Shown piece by piece: positions 1-12,000 of a DNA stretch of 64,000 bases (the stretch's first letter is position 1; every line of letters begins with the position of its first letter). Under the pieces are notes generated by a model. The model worked only from the letters and a program-made list of their open reading frames with translations. It was not told the DNA's origin and made no database searches. The translations under genes were made by a program, and so were the position numbers. This stretch comes from Pseudoxanthomonas suwonensis (GTDB lineage Bacteria > Pseudomonadota > Gammaproteobacteria > Xanthomonadales > Xanthomonadaceae): positions 1-64,000 of the forward strand of contig NZ_PDWP01000017.1 in assembly GCF_010093235.1 (NCBI RefSeq), written 5' to 3'.

Positions 1-21
1 GCCTACCGCCCACGAACGCGA

Positions 22-41
22 ACGCCCCCTTGCGGGGGCGT
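22..41 (-). terminator. Hairpin downstream of secA
   Basis: An 8-bp GC stem (22-29 with 34-41, loop TTGC) lies 43 bases past the secA stop in the direction of transcription. No T-tract follows, so it is a weak intrinsic terminator or an mRNA 3' stabiliser. Confidence 0.4.
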
Positions 42-84
42 CCGTCCTGCCGCCGCCGGCCCAAGGGCCGGCGCACATCCGGGC

Positions 85-2817
<2,733 letters not shown>

Positions 2818-2903
2818 CGAAAAGGCCGGTTGGGAATGAGCGCCGCGGGCGCCTCCGGGCGCCCCTGGGCAGGGGCACGAAGCCCGGCCCACGGCAATTG
2901 GTC

Positions 2904-2909
2904 ATTGTA
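2904..2909 (-). promoter_or_regulatory. Probable -10 element of secA promoter
   Basis: On the minus strand the hexamer TACAAT (GTTACAAT context) sits about 87 bases upstream of the secA ATG. No clear -35 is visible at 16-18 bases. The intergenic location and its position just past the terminator-bearing gap support a separate secA promoter. Confidence 0.5.
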
Positions 2910-2976
2910 ACTTGGGACGCCGATGGCCGAACTCAAGCGTCGGCGGCGCCGTCCGTCGGCGCGGTTTCCGGAAACG

Positions 2977-3002
2977 AAAAGGCCCGCCCTCGCGGGCGGG
3001 CC
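2977..3002 (-). terminator. Intrinsic terminator of the M23 peptidase gene
   Basis: A perfect 9-bp GC stem (2981-2989 with 2994-3002, loop of 4) is followed on the minus strand by TTTT. It lies 20 bases past the peptidase stop codon and upstream of the secA promoter, so it separates the two transcription units. Confidence 0.8.
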
Positions 3003-3021
3003 CTGGCGGCCGGGAGCGTGC

Positions 3022-3963
3022 TCAGCCCCGGCTGCGACGCGCCCCCGGGGCGCGGTTGTCGCCGAGGAACTGGCGGGGGTTGACCACCTTGCCGTTCTCC
3101 CAGACCTCGAAATGCACGTGGGCGCCGGTGGAACGTCCGGTGGAGCCGGCCTTGGCCACCTCCTGTCCCGCACGGACCAGGTCGCCGGCCTTCACCACCA
3201 GGCGCGAGTTGTGCGCGTAGCGGGTGACGTAGCCGTTGCCGTGGTCGATCTCGATGGTCTTGCCGTAACCACTGCGGTTGTCCGCGAAGCTGACCACGCC
3301 GTCGGCCACCGCCATCACCGGGTCGCCGACGTTGGCGTTGAAGTCGATGCCCTTGTGGAACTGGCCACCCCGGCCGAACGGGTCGGCACGGCGCCCGAAG
3401 CTGGAAGTGATGTAGGTGCGGCGCACCGGCGAGCGCGAAGGCACGGCGTTGGACTCAAGCTGCAGGTCGAACAGCAGCGCCTCCATCACCGAGAGCTGAC
3501 GGCCGGAGGCGGCAAACTGGCGCTCGACCTCGTCCAGGCCCTGCAGCAGTTCTTCCTTCGGCATGTCGCGCGCAACTTCCGCACCACCCTGGCCAGGCGT
3601 GCCCTGGAAGTCGAACTCGCCGTCGTCGAGCTGGCCGGCTTCGGTCAGCCGCTCGCCCAGGGCGTTGAGGCGGTTGGCCTGCGCCTGCAGCTCGCCCAGG
3701 CGCGCGGCCAGCGCGTTGATTTCCTGCTGGGACTGCCGGCGGACCTGCTCCAGCTCCTGCTGCTGGCGCGCCAGCTCGATGTCGGTGTGCGACGCATTGG
3801 CCATGCCTACGCCGGCACCTGCGCCGAATCCCGCCAGGCCGCCCGCCGCCAGAAGGACACCAGCCATGACGCCCGGCCGCTGTGCGCTCCAGGCCTGGAT
3901 CCGGCCCCACAGCCCGGCTTTCTGGCCCGGCAGCGGGTTCCTTACGATCAGTTTGTAGCTCAT
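3022..3963 (-). CDS. M23-family (LytM-type) peptidoglycan endopeptidase, membrane anchored
   Basis: The product is a 313-residue inner-membrane-anchored murein hydrolase or hydrolase activator facing the periplasm. A single hydrophobic segment is at residues 32-56, followed by a Gln/Glu/Arg-rich coiled coil (about 62-112) and an M23 domain (about 185-300). The zinc motif is intact: H203 and D207 in HKGIDF, H251 in YAH, and H282/H284 in HVHFEV, so it is likely catalytically active rather than an EnvC/NlpD-type degenerate activator. It sits between dciA (divergent, 9-base gap) and secA, next to the division cluster, which fits a role in septal or growth-linked wall remodelling. The substrate bond is inferred from the family (cross-bridge or stem peptide). 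Confidence 0.92.
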   Translation of the reverse strand: MSYKLIVRNPLPGQKAGLWGRIQAWSAQRPGVMAGVLLAAGGLAGFGAGAGVGMANASHTDIELARQQQELEQVRRQSQQEINALAARLGELQAQANRLNALGERLTEAGQLDDGEFDFQGTPGQGGAEVARDMPKEELLQGLDEVERQFAASGRQLSVMEALLFDLQLESNAVPSRSPVRRTYITSSFGRRADPFGRGGQFHKGIDFNANVGDPVMAVADGVVSFADNRSGYGKTIEIDHGNGYVTRYAHNSRLVVKAGDLVRAGQEVAKAGSTGRSTGAHVHFEVWENGKVVNPRQFLGDNRAPGARRSRG

Positions 3964-3972
3964 GCTTTAGGT

Positions 3973-4458
3973 ATGCCTGATTTGAAGTCCAACGCCCGCA
4001 GGGCAACCAATCCACTTCCCGCGGCCGAAGCCGCTCTGGCGGGTGAAACTGGCGCTCCCCTGCGTCGTGCCCTCTGGCTCGATGCGCTGGACCAGCAGTT
4101 GCGTCCCCTGCTGCCCCCCGGTGCGGCAGCCCACTGCAGGCTGGCCAACGTTTCCGGCGGACAACTCGTTTTTGTCACCGATTCGCCGGTCTGGCGGGCG
4201 CGGCTGCGCCTGGCAGAAGCCGAACTCCTCGATGCGGCCCGTTCCGTCGGCCTGAACCCCACCGCAGTCATCCTCAAAACGACCACCGTGCCATTGCATG
4301 CGCCACCGGCGCAGGCAACGTCCCCCTTGGTTTCAGCGACCGCCCTCAAAGCCGTGGGCGACGCATTGGCATCCTTGCGGGATCCCCTTCCGGAAGATCC
4401 CGACGGTCCTGGAAGTTTCCCCACATCCAGGACCGCCCCCCGCCGGTCGGGTCGTTGA
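3973..4458 (+). CDS. dciA: DUF721/DciA-family protein, probable replicative helicase loader or accessory factor
   Basis: The 161-residue protein fits the DUF721 family: a leading helix containing LWLDALDQQLRPLLP, then a small alpha/beta core with VTDSPVWRARLRLAEAELLDAA and the terminal strand-helix typical of the family. DUF721 proteins of bacteria lacking DnaC were renamed DciA and assist DnaB loading. The C-terminal 50 residues are low-complexity and Pro/Ala-rich. ATG 3973 is the only plausible start; it lies 9 bases from the divergent peptidase start, so the two promoters must overlap coding sequence. The helicase role is inferred from the family; recognition here rests on pattern, not alignment. 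Confidence 0.7.
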   Translation: MPDLKSNARRATNPLPAAEAALAGETGAPLRRALWLDALDQQLRPLLPPGAAAHCRLANVSGGQLVFVTDSPVWRARLRLAEAELLDAARSVGLNPTAVILKTTTVPLHAPPAQATSPLVSATALKAVGDALASLRDPLPEDPDGPGSFPTSRTAPRRSGR

Positions 4459-4721
4459 TAACGCAACCAACCGGGCAGGTGGAGGCATCCTAGCCTCACA
4501 TTTCGCTCACGTCGTTAGCGATTCGTTAAAAAGTCGTTATACACGTCGAGATTCCGACATCAGGTTCACCGGGGGGCAGGCGCGGTGAACGCACCAATCT
4601 GGTGCAAAGGATGGAATCCGACGCCGGGACCAAGCGGTCCCACGCAGGCACCGGGCGCAATCCGGCAGCGCAAACTGCCCGCCACGGCTTGAAAAGCGGC
4701 GGATCGGACCGGCAGGGGAAC

Positions 4722-4740
4722 GCGCCGCAGGCAGCGGCGC
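4722..4740 (-). terminator. Hairpin just past lpxC stop
   Basis: A 7-bp stem GCGCCGC/GCGGCGC with a 5-base loop lies 5 bases past the lpxC stop. No T-run follows. The remainder of the 4459-4745 gap between dciA and lpxC shows no gene. Confidence 0.35.
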
Positions 4741-4745
4741 AGTGA

Positions 4746-5657
4746 TCAGGCCAGGGCGGCGGTGCCGTAGGCCAGCGGAGCCGGGGTTCCGGCGTCCTCG
4801 AAGCTGACCCGCTCCCAGGCCGAGGCATCGGCCATCAGCGCGCGGGCCAGTTTGTTGTTGAGCGCATGGCCGGACTTGTAGCCCTCGTAGGCGCCCAGCA
4901 CCGGACCGCCGACCAGGTACAGGTCGCCGATCGCGTCGAGGATCTTGTGGCGGACGAACTCGTCCGCGTAGCGCAGGCCGTCCTCGTTCAGCACCCGGAA
5001 CTCGTCCAGCACGATGGCGTTGTCCATCGAACCGCCCAGGCCGAGGTTGAGGTCGCGCATGTACTCCAGGTCGCGCATGAAGCCGAAGGTGCGCGCGCGG
5101 GAAATCTCGCGGATGTAGGCGGCGGCCGAGAACTCCAGCACGTGGTGCGACTGCCGCGCCGGGATCATCGGGTGGTCGAACTGGATGGTGAAATCCAGGC
5201 GGAAGCCGTCGTAGGGCGAGAAGCGGGCGATCTTGTCGCCTTCGCGCACCTCGATTTCCTTGAGGATGCGGATGAAGCGCTTGGGCGCGTCCTGCTCCTC
5301 GATGCCGGCGGACTGCAGCAGGAACACGAACGGGCCGGCGGACCCGTCCATGATCGGCAGTTCGGCCGAGGACAGCTCGACGATCATGTTGTCCACGCCC
5401 AGGCCCGCGGCGGCGGACATCAGGTGCTCGACGGTCTGGATCTTGGCCTCGCCGCAGGTCAGGCCGGTGCAGAGCGTGGTCTCGGTGACCAGGCTGGCGG
5501 CGGCGGGCACCTCGACCACCGGGTCCAGGTCGATGCGGCGGAACACGATGCCATGGTCGACCGGGGCCGGGCGCAGGGTCATGTAGACCTTGTTGCCGCT
5601 GTGCAGGCCGACGCCTGTGGCGCGGATCGTGTTCTTGAGGGTGCGCTGCCGGGTCAT
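4746..5657 (-). CDS. lpxC: UDP-3-O-acyl-N-acetylglucosamine deacetylase LpxC
   Basis: LpxC is the zinc amidase that commits UDP-3-O-acyl-GlcNAc to lipid A synthesis. The 303-residue length is standard. Visible signatures are VEHLMSA (first zinc histidine), the HxxxD zinc motif in [10 protein letters not shown], the start [21 protein letters not shown] and the C-terminal GHALNNKL segment. It follows ftsZ, as in other gammaproteobacteria, but a strong terminator between the two genes suggests that most lpxC transcription starts in the 267-base gap. Longer in-frame starts up to 5900 are rejected because they lack family similarity. Confidence 0.97.
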   Translation of the reverse strand: MTRQRTLKNTIRATGVGLHSGNKVYMTLRPAPVDHGIVFRRIDLDPVVEVPAAASLVTETTLCTGLTCGEAKIQTVEHLMSAAAGLGVDNMIVELSSAELPIMDGSAGPFVFLLQSAGIEEQDAPKRFIRILKEIEVREGDKIARFSPYDGFRLDFTIQFDHPMIPARQSHHVLEFSAAAYIREISRARTFGFMRDLEYMRDLNLGLGGSMDNAIVLDEFRVLNEDGLRYADEFVRHKILDAIGDLYLVGGPVLGAYEGYKSGHALNNKLARALMADASAWERVSFEDAGTPAPLAYGTAALA

Positions 5658-5803
5658 TGGGTGAATATTGCGACGTCGGGTGGTGGTCGCTTGACGCGAT
5701 GAGAATAGCACGCGAACGCATGAACCCCGGCCGAGCAACGGCGGCGGGATGCAGCAGGGACACGGGTTCCGGGACCTTTCGCATGCCCTCCGCCGCGGGG
5801 GCG

Positions 5804-5832
5804 AAAACCTGCCGGGCCTTGCGGCCCGGCAG
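5804..5832 (-). terminator. Intrinsic terminator of ftsZ
   Basis: A perfect 10-bp stem CTGCCGGGCC/GGCCCGGCAG (5809-5818 and 5823-5832) is followed on the minus strand by GTTTT. It is 92 bases beyond the ftsZ stop and marks the end of the main division operon before lpxC. Confidence 0.82.
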
Positions 5833-5924
5833 CAAGAGGACATACGCCGCCCGGCGATGCCGGTACGGACGGCACCGGGCGATCCCCCACCGGCGGACAT
5901 GGCGTTCCGCCAGGGGGTTGGTGC

Positions 5925-7169
5925 TCAGTCGGCCTGGCGGCGCAGGAAGGCCGGGATGTCCAGGTAGTCGCTGGGCAGGTCGGCCGCGGCCGGGGCACTG
6001 GCGGGAGCGCTGGGGGCGGCGGCGCTGCCGGAGCGGCGCAGGCCCAGCACGTTCACCGCGCTGGCGACCGGGTCGGCGTTGAAGCCGTCGTCGATCGGCA
6101 GGCCGGTGGTGCCGTCGCGGACCACGCGCATCGGACGCTGCGCTTCCTGGCGCATGCCCATGTCGCGGCTCCCGTATTCGCGGTCGCGGACCGGCTGGCG
6201 GGCGACGGCGCGGTTCAGGCCGGTGGCGACGACGGTCACGCGCACCTCGTCCTGCATGTCCGGATCCAGCACGGTGCCGACCACCACGGTCGCGTCCTCG
6301 GAGGCGAAGGCCTCGATCGAACGGCCGATCTCGTCGAACTCGGCCATGGTGAAGTCCGGGCCGGCGGTGATGTTGACCAGGATGCCGTTGGCGCCGGCCA
6401 GGTTGACGTCGTCCAGCAGCGGGTTCTGGATGGCGGCCTCGGCGGCGGCCTGGGCGCGGTCGTCGCCGCGGGCCGAACCGGTGCCCATCATCGCCAGGCC
6501 CATCTCGGACATGACGGTGCGGACGTCGGCGAAGTCGACGTTGATCAGGCCCGGGCGCACGATCAGGTCGGCGATGCCCTGCACCGCGCCCTGCAGCACG
6601 TCGTTGGCGGCGCGGAACGCCTGCACCATGGTGGCGTTGCGGCCGAGCACGGTGATCAGCTTCTCGTTGGGGATGGTGATCAGCGAGTCGCAGTGCTGGC
6701 TCAGCTCCTCGATGCCCTTGAGCGCGACCTGCATGCGGCGGCGGCCCTCGAACGGGAACGGCTTGGTGACCACGGCCACGGTCAGGATGCCCATCTCCTT
6801 GGCCAGCTGGGCCACGACCGGCGCGGCGCCGGTGCCGGTGCCGCCGCCCATGCCGGCGGTGATGAACACCATGTCCGCGCCTTCCAGCGCGGCGATGATC
6901 TGCTCGCGGTCCTCGAGCGCCGCCTGGCGGCCCACTTCCGGGTTGGCGCCGGCGCCCAGGCCCTTGGTGACGTTGCCGCCGAGCTGCAGCTGCAGCTTGG
7001 CGCCACAGTTCTTGATCGCCTGCGAGTCGGTGTTGGCGATGATGAACTCAACGCCGTCGACGCTGCTGTTGACCATGTGCGCGACCGCGTTGCCGCCGCC
7101 GCCGCCGACGCCGATGACCTTGATCACCGCGTTTGGAGCCATCTTCTCGATCAGTTCAAAGCATGCCAT
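5925..7169 (-). CDS. ftsZ: Cell division GTPase FtsZ
   Basis: FtsZ is the tubulin-like GTPase that forms the cytokinetic ring. The 414-residue protein has the T1 loop [15 protein letters not shown], the tubulin signature [12 protein letters not shown], and the T7-region sequence [12 protein letters not shown] low-complexity linker (about residues 320-395) precedes the conserved C-terminal peptide [12 protein letters not shown], which binds FtsA and ZipA. The start [10 protein letters not shown] is the natural one. Unlike most of the cluster it does not overlap ftsA: 293 bases containing a repeat element intervene, and a promoter could lie there. Confidence 0.98.
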   Translation of the reverse strand: MACFELIEKMAPNAVIKVIGVGGGGGNAVAHMVNSSVDGVEFIIANTDSQAIKNCGAKLQLQLGGNVTKGLGAGANPEVGRQAALEDREQIIAALEGADMVFITAGMGGGTGTGAAPVVAQLAKEMGILTVAVVTKPFPFEGRRRMQVALKGIEELSQHCDSLITIPNEKLITVLGRNATMVQAFRAANDVLQGAVQGIADLIVRPGLINVDFADVRTVMSEMGLAMMGTGSARGDDRAQAAAEAAIQNPLLDDVNLAGANGILVNITAGPDFTMAEFDEIGRSIEAFASEDATVVVGTVLDPDMQDEVRVTVVATGLNRAVARQPVRDREYGSRDMGMRQEAQRPMRVVRDGTTGLPIDDGFNADPVASAVNVLGLRRSGSAAAPSAPASAPAAADLPSDYLDIPAFLRRQAD

Positions 7170-7192
7170 GTCCGTTGTCCTCTTTTGGAGCC

Positions 7193-7459
7193 GTGATTGG
7201 TGATTCGGGATTCGTAATTCGATGAATCCGCCCTCGCCTCTCCGGCGTTCTTCTTGGTTTTTTGTCCGCGTGGCTGGTCTGCATCCGCCGACCCGCCGCG
7301 CCCGTTACTGCCAGTTGCTGCCAGTTGCCTTCTGCCTTCCCTTCCGCCTTCCTGCCGTACTTCTTCCGCTCCGCTTCCAAACCCACCGGGCCGTGATTCC
7401 CTGCCACAACCGGCAATCCGCGCTGTTACCAATCACGAATCACCAATCCCGAATCCCGG
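7193..7459. repeat. Inverted-repeat element between ftsZ and ftsA
   Basis: The left arm (7193-7214, GTGATTGGTGATTCGG type) and the right arm (about 7428-7459) are inverted copies built of degenerate octamers related to GTGATTGG and GGATTCG. The interior has an exact tandem 10-mer, TGCCAGTTGC twice, at 7309-7328 and CT-rich CTTCCGCC-like runs. Apparent reading frames through it are peptides such as RITNHES, a hallmark of this repeat class rather than proteins. A second copy lies at 9495-9617. Confidence 0.7.
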
Positions 7460-7462
7460 CCT

Positions 7463-8698
7463 TTAGAACTCCCCGCGATACCAGTTGCGCAGCTTCTTCA
7501 GGAAGCTGCCGGCGCGCCCGCTGGGCAGCGAGGGCCGCCGCGGATGCTCGATCTGGCTGCCCATCAGCAGCAGGCCCACGCCGGTGGCATGCACGGGGTT
7601 GCCCACCACCTCGCCCAGGCCGGAGACGTGCTGCGGGATGCCGATGCGCACCGGCATCTGCAGCATTTCCTCGGCCAGCTCGATCACGCCTTCCATCTTC
7701 GAAGCGCCACCGGTCAGGACCATGCCCGCACGCACCAGCTCCTCGAAACCGGAGCGGCGCAGCTCGGCCTGGACCATCTCGAAGATCTCCTCGTAACGGC
7801 CCTGCACCGCCTGGGCCAGCGAGGCGCGCGGCATGCGCCGCGGCGGCCGGTCGCCGACCGAGGGCACCTGGATGCTTTCCTCGGCGGTGGCCAGCTGCGC
7901 CAGCGCGCAGCCGTAGCGCCCCTTGATCTGCTCGGCCTCCGGCGTCGGCGTGCGCAGCATGTGCGCGATGTCGTTGGTGACGTGGTCGCCGGCGATCGGC
8001 AGCGAGGCGGTGTGGCAGATCGCGCCCTGCACGAACACCGCGATGTCGGTGGTGCCGGCGCCCATGTCGACCAGGACCACGCCCAGCTCGCGCTCGTCGG
8101 CGGTCAGCACCGCCACGGAGGAACCCAGGGAGGACAGGATCAGGTCGTCCACCTGCAGGCCGCAGCGCTGCACGCACTTGGTGATGTTCTGCGCCGCCGA
8201 CTGCGCGCAGGTGACCAGGTGCGCATGCACCTCCAGGCGCACGCCGGTCATGCCCACCGGATTGCGGATGCCTTCCTGCGAGTCGTCCAGCACGTACTCG
8301 CGCGGGATCGCGTGCAGGATGCGCTGGTCGGCCGGGATCGCCACCGCCTTGGCCGCGTCCAGGACCCGGTCCAGGTCCTGCCAGGTCACCTCGCCTTCGC
8401 GGATCGGGACGATGCCCGGCGAGTTCTTGCACTGCACGTGGTTGCCCGAGATCGAGGCGTACACCGAGCGGATCTCGCAGCCGGCCATCAGCTCGGCCTC
8501 CTCGACCGCGCGCTGGATCGACTGCACGGTGGACTCGATGTCCACCACCACGCCGCGCTTGAGCCCGCGCGACTCATGCGAACCGATGCCGATGACCTCG
8601 ATCGGGTTGCCCGGCGAGTACTCGCCCACCAGCGCCACCACCTTGGAGGTGCCGATGTCGAGACCGACGATGAGGGACTTGTCGCCTTTGCGGTTCAT
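7463..8698 (-). CDS. ftsA: Cell division protein FtsA
   Basis: FtsA is the actin-like ATPase that tethers FtsZ filaments to the membrane and recruits late division proteins. The 411-residue product starts MNRKGDKSLIVGLDIGTSKV (phosphate-1 motif DIGTSK), has the VLVDMGAGTTD phosphate-2 motif and VLTGGASKMEGV adenosine motif, and ends in the amphipathic membrane-targeting helix FLKKLRNWYRGEF. The ATG overlaps the ftsQ stop by 4 bases (ATGA), so translation is coupled to ftsQ. Confidence 0.98.
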   Translation of the reverse strand: MNRKGDKSLIVGLDIGTSKVVALVGEYSPGNPIEVIGIGSHESRGLKRGVVVDIESTVQSIQRAVEEAELMAGCEIRSVYASISGNHVQCKNSPGIVPIREGEVTWQDLDRVLDAAKAVAIPADQRILHAIPREYVLDDSQEGIRNPVGMTGVRLEVHAHLVTCAQSAAQNITKCVQRCGLQVDDLILSSLGSSVAVLTADERELGVVLVDMGAGTTDIAVFVQGAICHTASLPIAGDHVTNDIAHMLRTPTPEAEQIKGRYGCALAQLATAEESIQVPSVGDRPPRRMPRASLAQAVQGRYEEIFEMVQAELRRSGFEELVRAGMVLTGGASKMEGVIELAEEMLQMPVRIGIPQHVSGLGEVVGNPVHATGVGLLLMGSQIEHPRRPSLPSGRAGSFLKKLRNWYRGEF

Positions 8699-9471
8699 GT
8701 ACTGCTCGCCTGTGCTGCCTGCGTCCTTGCGGCCAGGGCCGTGGGAAGCGCAGAAGGAGGATTGGAAGAGGTGCGCGGCTGCCCCCATGCCAGGGTGAAG
8801 CCGTTGGTGTAGCGGAGGTCGGCGCGCTCCAGCGGGCGCGCCTGGTGCGCCAGCAGCTGCGGCAGCACGCGGGTGAAGCGCTGCAGGCGCGCGCGCGCGT
8901 CGTCGCGGCCGACCAGCACCTCCAGCCCGCTGTCCAGGACCAGCGACCAGCTGCCGCGCGCGTCCAGCGCCACGTGGGTCACGTGGAAGCCCAGCGGCGT
9001 GAACAGCGCCTGGCTTTCGTTGTAGACCTCGACCACGTCGGCGGTACGCGCATCCGGACCATCCAGGTGCGGCAGGCGCGCCCCGGCCAGCTCGGCCGGA
9101 CGCAGGAACAGGCGGCCGCGCTCGGAAAGCATGCGGTCCTCGCCCCAGTGCGCGAACGGACGGTGCTCGACCACGCTCACTTCCAGCACGTCCGGCCAAT
9201 GCTTGCCGACATGGGCGCTTTCGACCCAGGGCAGCCGCTCGACCGCACGCTGCGCATCCTCCAGCCTGACCGCGAAGTAGCCGGCGCGCGCATACGGCGC
9301 CACCGCTGCACGCAGCTGCTCGGCCTGGACGCGCTCGAACTGGCCGGTCACGCGCAGGCGCGACAACGGCCAGCGCTCGGCGCCGACCCAGCCGTTGAGC
9401 ACGGCGACCACCGGCAGGGCGACGAGCGCCAGTGCCAGGAGCCAGGCGGAGAGGCGCAGCAGCGCGTTCAT
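8695..9471 (-). CDS. ftsQ: Cell division protein FtsQ
   Basis: FtsQ is the bitopic divisome hub that binds FtsB/FtsL. The 258-residue protein has a short cytoplasmic start, one membrane helix (about residues 8-27), a POTRA domain opening LSRLRVTGQFERVQAEQL and ending in LEVSVVEHRPFAHW, then the beta domain. The C-terminal tail (about the last 30 residues) is low-complexity. It lies 151 bases after ddlB, a gap filled by the second inverted-repeat element, and overlaps ftsA by 4 bases. Confidence 0.95.
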   Translation of the reverse strand: MNALLRLSAWLLALALVALPVVAVLNGWVGAERWPLSRLRVTGQFERVQAEQLRAAVAPYARAGYFAVRLEDAQRAVERLPWVESAHVGKHWPDVLEVSVVEHRPFAHWGEDRMLSERGRLFLRPAELAGARLPHLDGPDARTADVVEVYNESQALFTPLGFHVTHVALDARGSWSLVLDSGLEVLVGRDDARARLQRFTRVLPQLLAHQARPLERADLRYTNGFTLAWGQPRTSSNPPSALPTALAARTQAAQASST

Positions 9472-9494
9472 GCGGCGGCCCTCCGGGCTGCCGG

Positions 9495-9617
9495 GTGATT
9501 CGTGATGGGTGATTGGTGATTCGGGAAAGCAAGGCCAACGCGCACGACGTCCAGCCGACGTCCAGCCCGCGGCAGCTCCGCCTTGACGAATCCCAGATCA
9601 CAAATCACGAATCCCGG
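9495..9617. repeat. Inverted-repeat element between ddlB and ftsQ
   Basis: This is a shorter relative of the 7193-7459 element. The left arm (9495-9526) has the GTGATTCGTGATGGGTGATT pattern and the right arm (9588-9617) is its inverted counterpart, ending AATCACGAATCCCGG. The middle contains an exact tandem 11-mer, GACGTCCAGCC twice, at 9546-9567. It fills almost the whole gap between two otherwise tightly packed genes. Confidence 0.7.
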
Positions 9618-9622
9618 CTTTT

Positions 9623-10564
9623 TCATACCGTCTGCTCCAGGATCCGCCAGCACAGTTCCTCGAAACCGATGCCCAGCTGGGCGGCGGCCTTGGGGACCAG
9701 CGAGTGGCTGGTCATGCCCGGCGCGGTGTTGACCTCCATCAGCATGAAGCGGCCGTCGGCGTGGCGCATGACGTCCACGCGGCCCCAGCCGGAGCAGCCG
9801 GCGGCACGGAAGCCGGCCAGGGCCAGGGCGCGGATCTCGTCCTCCTCCGCGCCTTCCACCCCGGGGCACAGGTACTGGGTGTCCTCGGCGATGTACTTGG
9901 CGTGGTAGTCGTACCAGCCCGAGGCCGGGACGATGCGGATGCTGGGCAGGGCCACCTCGCCGAGGATGCCCACGGTGTACTCGCCACCGGTCAGCATCTG
10001 CTCGGCCAGCAGCTCGCCCTCGTAGCCGGCCGCGAATTCCAGCGCCGGCGCCAGCTCTTCTTCCGAGCGGATCGGGAACACGCCGACGCTGGAGCCCTCG
10101 CAGGAAGGCTTCACGAACACCGGCAGGCCCAGCTCGCGAACCGCGGCGGCCAGGTCGCCGCCGGGGGGAATGCGCACGAAGCGCGCGGTCGGCAGGCCGG
10201 CGGCGATCCACAACAGCTTGGTGCGGATCTTGTCCATGGTCAGCGCGCTGCCCAGCACGCCGGGACCGGTGTACGGCACGCCCAGGCCCTGCAGCAGGCC
10301 CTGGACCACGCCGTTCTCGCCGTCGCCGCCGTGCAGGATGTTGAAGACGCGATCGAAGCGCTTCTGCGCCAGCGACTCCACCAGCGCGGGGATGCCGTCC
10401 ACCGGCTGGGCGTCGATGCCACGCGCGCGCAGCGCCTCCAGCACGTTGCTGCCGGAATTCAGCGAGACCTCGCGCTCGGAGCTGGTGCCGCCCATCAGTA
10501 CCGCGACGCGGCCGAACACGGCCGGGTCGGCAAAGCGCGGCGGCGGCAGGGCGATCGCGCTCAT
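9623..10564 (-). CDS. ddlB: D-alanine--D-alanine ligase
   Basis: This ATP-grasp enzyme makes the D-Ala-D-Ala dipeptide for MurF. The 313-residue protein has [17 protein letters not shown] at its N-terminus, [20 protein letters not shown] for the substrate/omega region, the [13 protein letters not shown]-grasp loop and [20 protein letters not shown] carrying the metal-binding acidic residues. Its ATG overlaps the murC stop by 4 bases. Position between murC and ftsQ matches the usual dcw order, except that murB is absent. Confidence 0.97.
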   Translation of the reverse strand: MSAIALPPPRFADPAVFGRVAVLMGGTSSEREVSLNSGSNVLEALRARGIDAQPVDGIPALVESLAQKRFDRVFNILHGGDGENGVVQGLLQGLGVPYTGPGVLGSALTMDKIRTKLLWIAAGLPTARFVRIPPGGDLAAAVRELGLPVFVKPSCEGSSVGVFPIRSEEELAPALEFAAGYEGELLAEQMLTGGEYTVGILGEVALPSIRIVPASGWYDYHAKYIAEDTQYLCPGVEGAEEDEIRALALAGFRAAGCSGWGRVDVMRHADGRFMLMEVNTAPGMTSHSLVPKAAAQLGIGFEELCWRILEQTV

Positions 10565-12000
10565 GCCTTGCCCTCCTTGCCGATGAAGCCCTCGGCCGCC
10601 ACCTGCTGGGCGATGTAGCCGATGTCGCCGGCACCCATCATCAGCAGCAGGTCGCCGTCCTGGAGCACGTCCGGCAGGACTTCGCGCAGCTCGGCCGCGC
10701 GCCCGACCACCACCGGCTCGCTGCGGCCGCGGGCGCGGATCGCACGCGCCAGGGCGCGCGAGTCGGCACCGGGGATCGGCTGCTCGCCGGCCGGATAGAC
10801 CTCGCTGAGCACCAGCGCATCGGCCTCGGACAGCACCGCGGCGAAGGCATCGAACTGGTCGCGGGTACGGGTGTAGCGATGCGGCTGGAACGCCACCACC
10901 AGGCGCTTGTCCGGCCAGCCGCCGCGGGCGGCGGCGAACACTGCGGCCAGCTCGCGCGGATGGTGGCCGTAGTCGTCGACCACCCGCACCCTGGCACCGG
11001 CGGCAGTGGCGACCTCGCCCAGGTCGTTGAAGCGGCGGCCGATGCCGGCGAACTTCTCCAGCGCCGCGGCGATCGCCTGCGGCGCCACGCCCAGCTGCCA
11101 GCCCACAGCGGCGGCAGCCAGCGCGTTGAGCACGTTGTGCCGGCCCGGCAGGGCCAGGGTCACGGGCACGCTGGCGCCCTCGGGCAGGCGCAGGGTGAAA
11201 CGCATGCGCGCGCCTTCCTGGACGATGTCCTCGGCGCGCACGTCGGCGTTCTCGGCGGTGCCGGAGGTCATCACGTGGCGCGGGGTCTCCGCGGCCAGGC
11301 CGGCGACCTCCGGGTCGTCGATGCACAGCACCGCCAGGCCGTAGAACGGCAGGCGCTGCAGCAGCTCGGCGAAGGCCGAGCGCAGGCGCGCGAAATCGCC
11401 GCCGTAGTTCTCCAGGTGGTCGGCATCGATGTTGGTGATCACCGCGATCAGCGGGTTCAGGCGCAGGAAGCTGCCGTCGCTCTCGTCGGCCTCGGCCACC
11501 AGCCACTGGCCGCCGCCGAGCTTGGCGTTGGCACCGGCGGCCAGCAGCTGGCCACCGATCACGAAGGTCGGGTCCAGCGCGCCTTCGCTGAGCACCGCCG
11601 CGGTCAGCGAGGTGGTGGTGGTCTTGCCGTGGGTACCGGCGACGGCGATGCCGCGGCGGAAGCGCATCAGCTCGGCCAGCATGGCCGCGCGCGGCACCAC
11701 CGGGATGCGCTGGCTGCGCGCTTCCATCAGCTCGGGGTTGTCCTCGCGGATGGCGGAGGACACCACCACGCAGTCGGTGCCCAGCACGTTGGCGGCCGAG
11801 TGGCCGCGTACGATGCGCGCCCCCAGGCTGGCCAGGCGACGGGTGGCGGCGTTCTCGGCGGCGTCCGAACCGGACACTTCGTAGCCCAGCGTCAGCATGA
11901 CTTCGGCGATGCCGCTCATGCCGGTGCCGCCGATGCCGACGAAGTGCACGCGCGGGAACGCACGCACCAGGTTGTCGGTGTCGTGGAGGCGGCGGATCAT
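10561..12000 (-). CDS. murC: UDP-N-acetylmuramate--L-alanine ligase
   Basis: MurC adds L-Ala to UDP-MurNAc, the first Mur ligase step. The 479-residue product has the N-terminal [19 protein letters not shown]-binding loop, the P-loop [11 protein letters not shown] and the VVDDYGHHP motif of the MurC C-terminal domain. The start [11 protein letters not shown] overlaps the murG stop by 4 bases; longer frames upstream run through murG and are not real. Confidence 0.97.
   Translation of the reverse strand: MIRRLHDTDNLVRAFPRVHFVGIGGTGMSGIAEVMLTLGYEVSGSDAAENAATRRLASLGARIVRGHSAANVLGTDCVVVSSAIREDNPELMEARSQRIPVVPRAAMLAELMRFRRGIAVAGTHGKTTTTSLTAAVLSEGALDPTFVIGGQLLAAGANAKLGGGQWLVAEADESDGSFLRLNPLIAVITNIDADHLENYGGDFARLRSAFAELLQRLPFYGLAVLCIDDPEVAGLAAETPRHVMTSGTAENADVRAEDIVQEGARMRFTLRLPEGASVPVTLALPGRHNVLNALAAAAVGWQLGVAPQAIAAALEKFAGIGRRFNDLGEVATAAGARVRVVDDYGHHPRELAAVFAAARGGWPDKRLVVAFQPHRYTRTRDQFDAFAAVLSEADALVLSEVYPAGEQPIPGADSRALARAIRARGRSEPVVVGRAAELREVLPDVLQDGDLLLMMGAGDIGYIAQQVAAEGFIGKEGKA

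Noticed and set aside
7222-7926. Open frames running through the ftsZ-ftsA repeat with peptides like ITNHESPIPN
   Set aside because: These come from translated octamer repeats, not from a protein gene.
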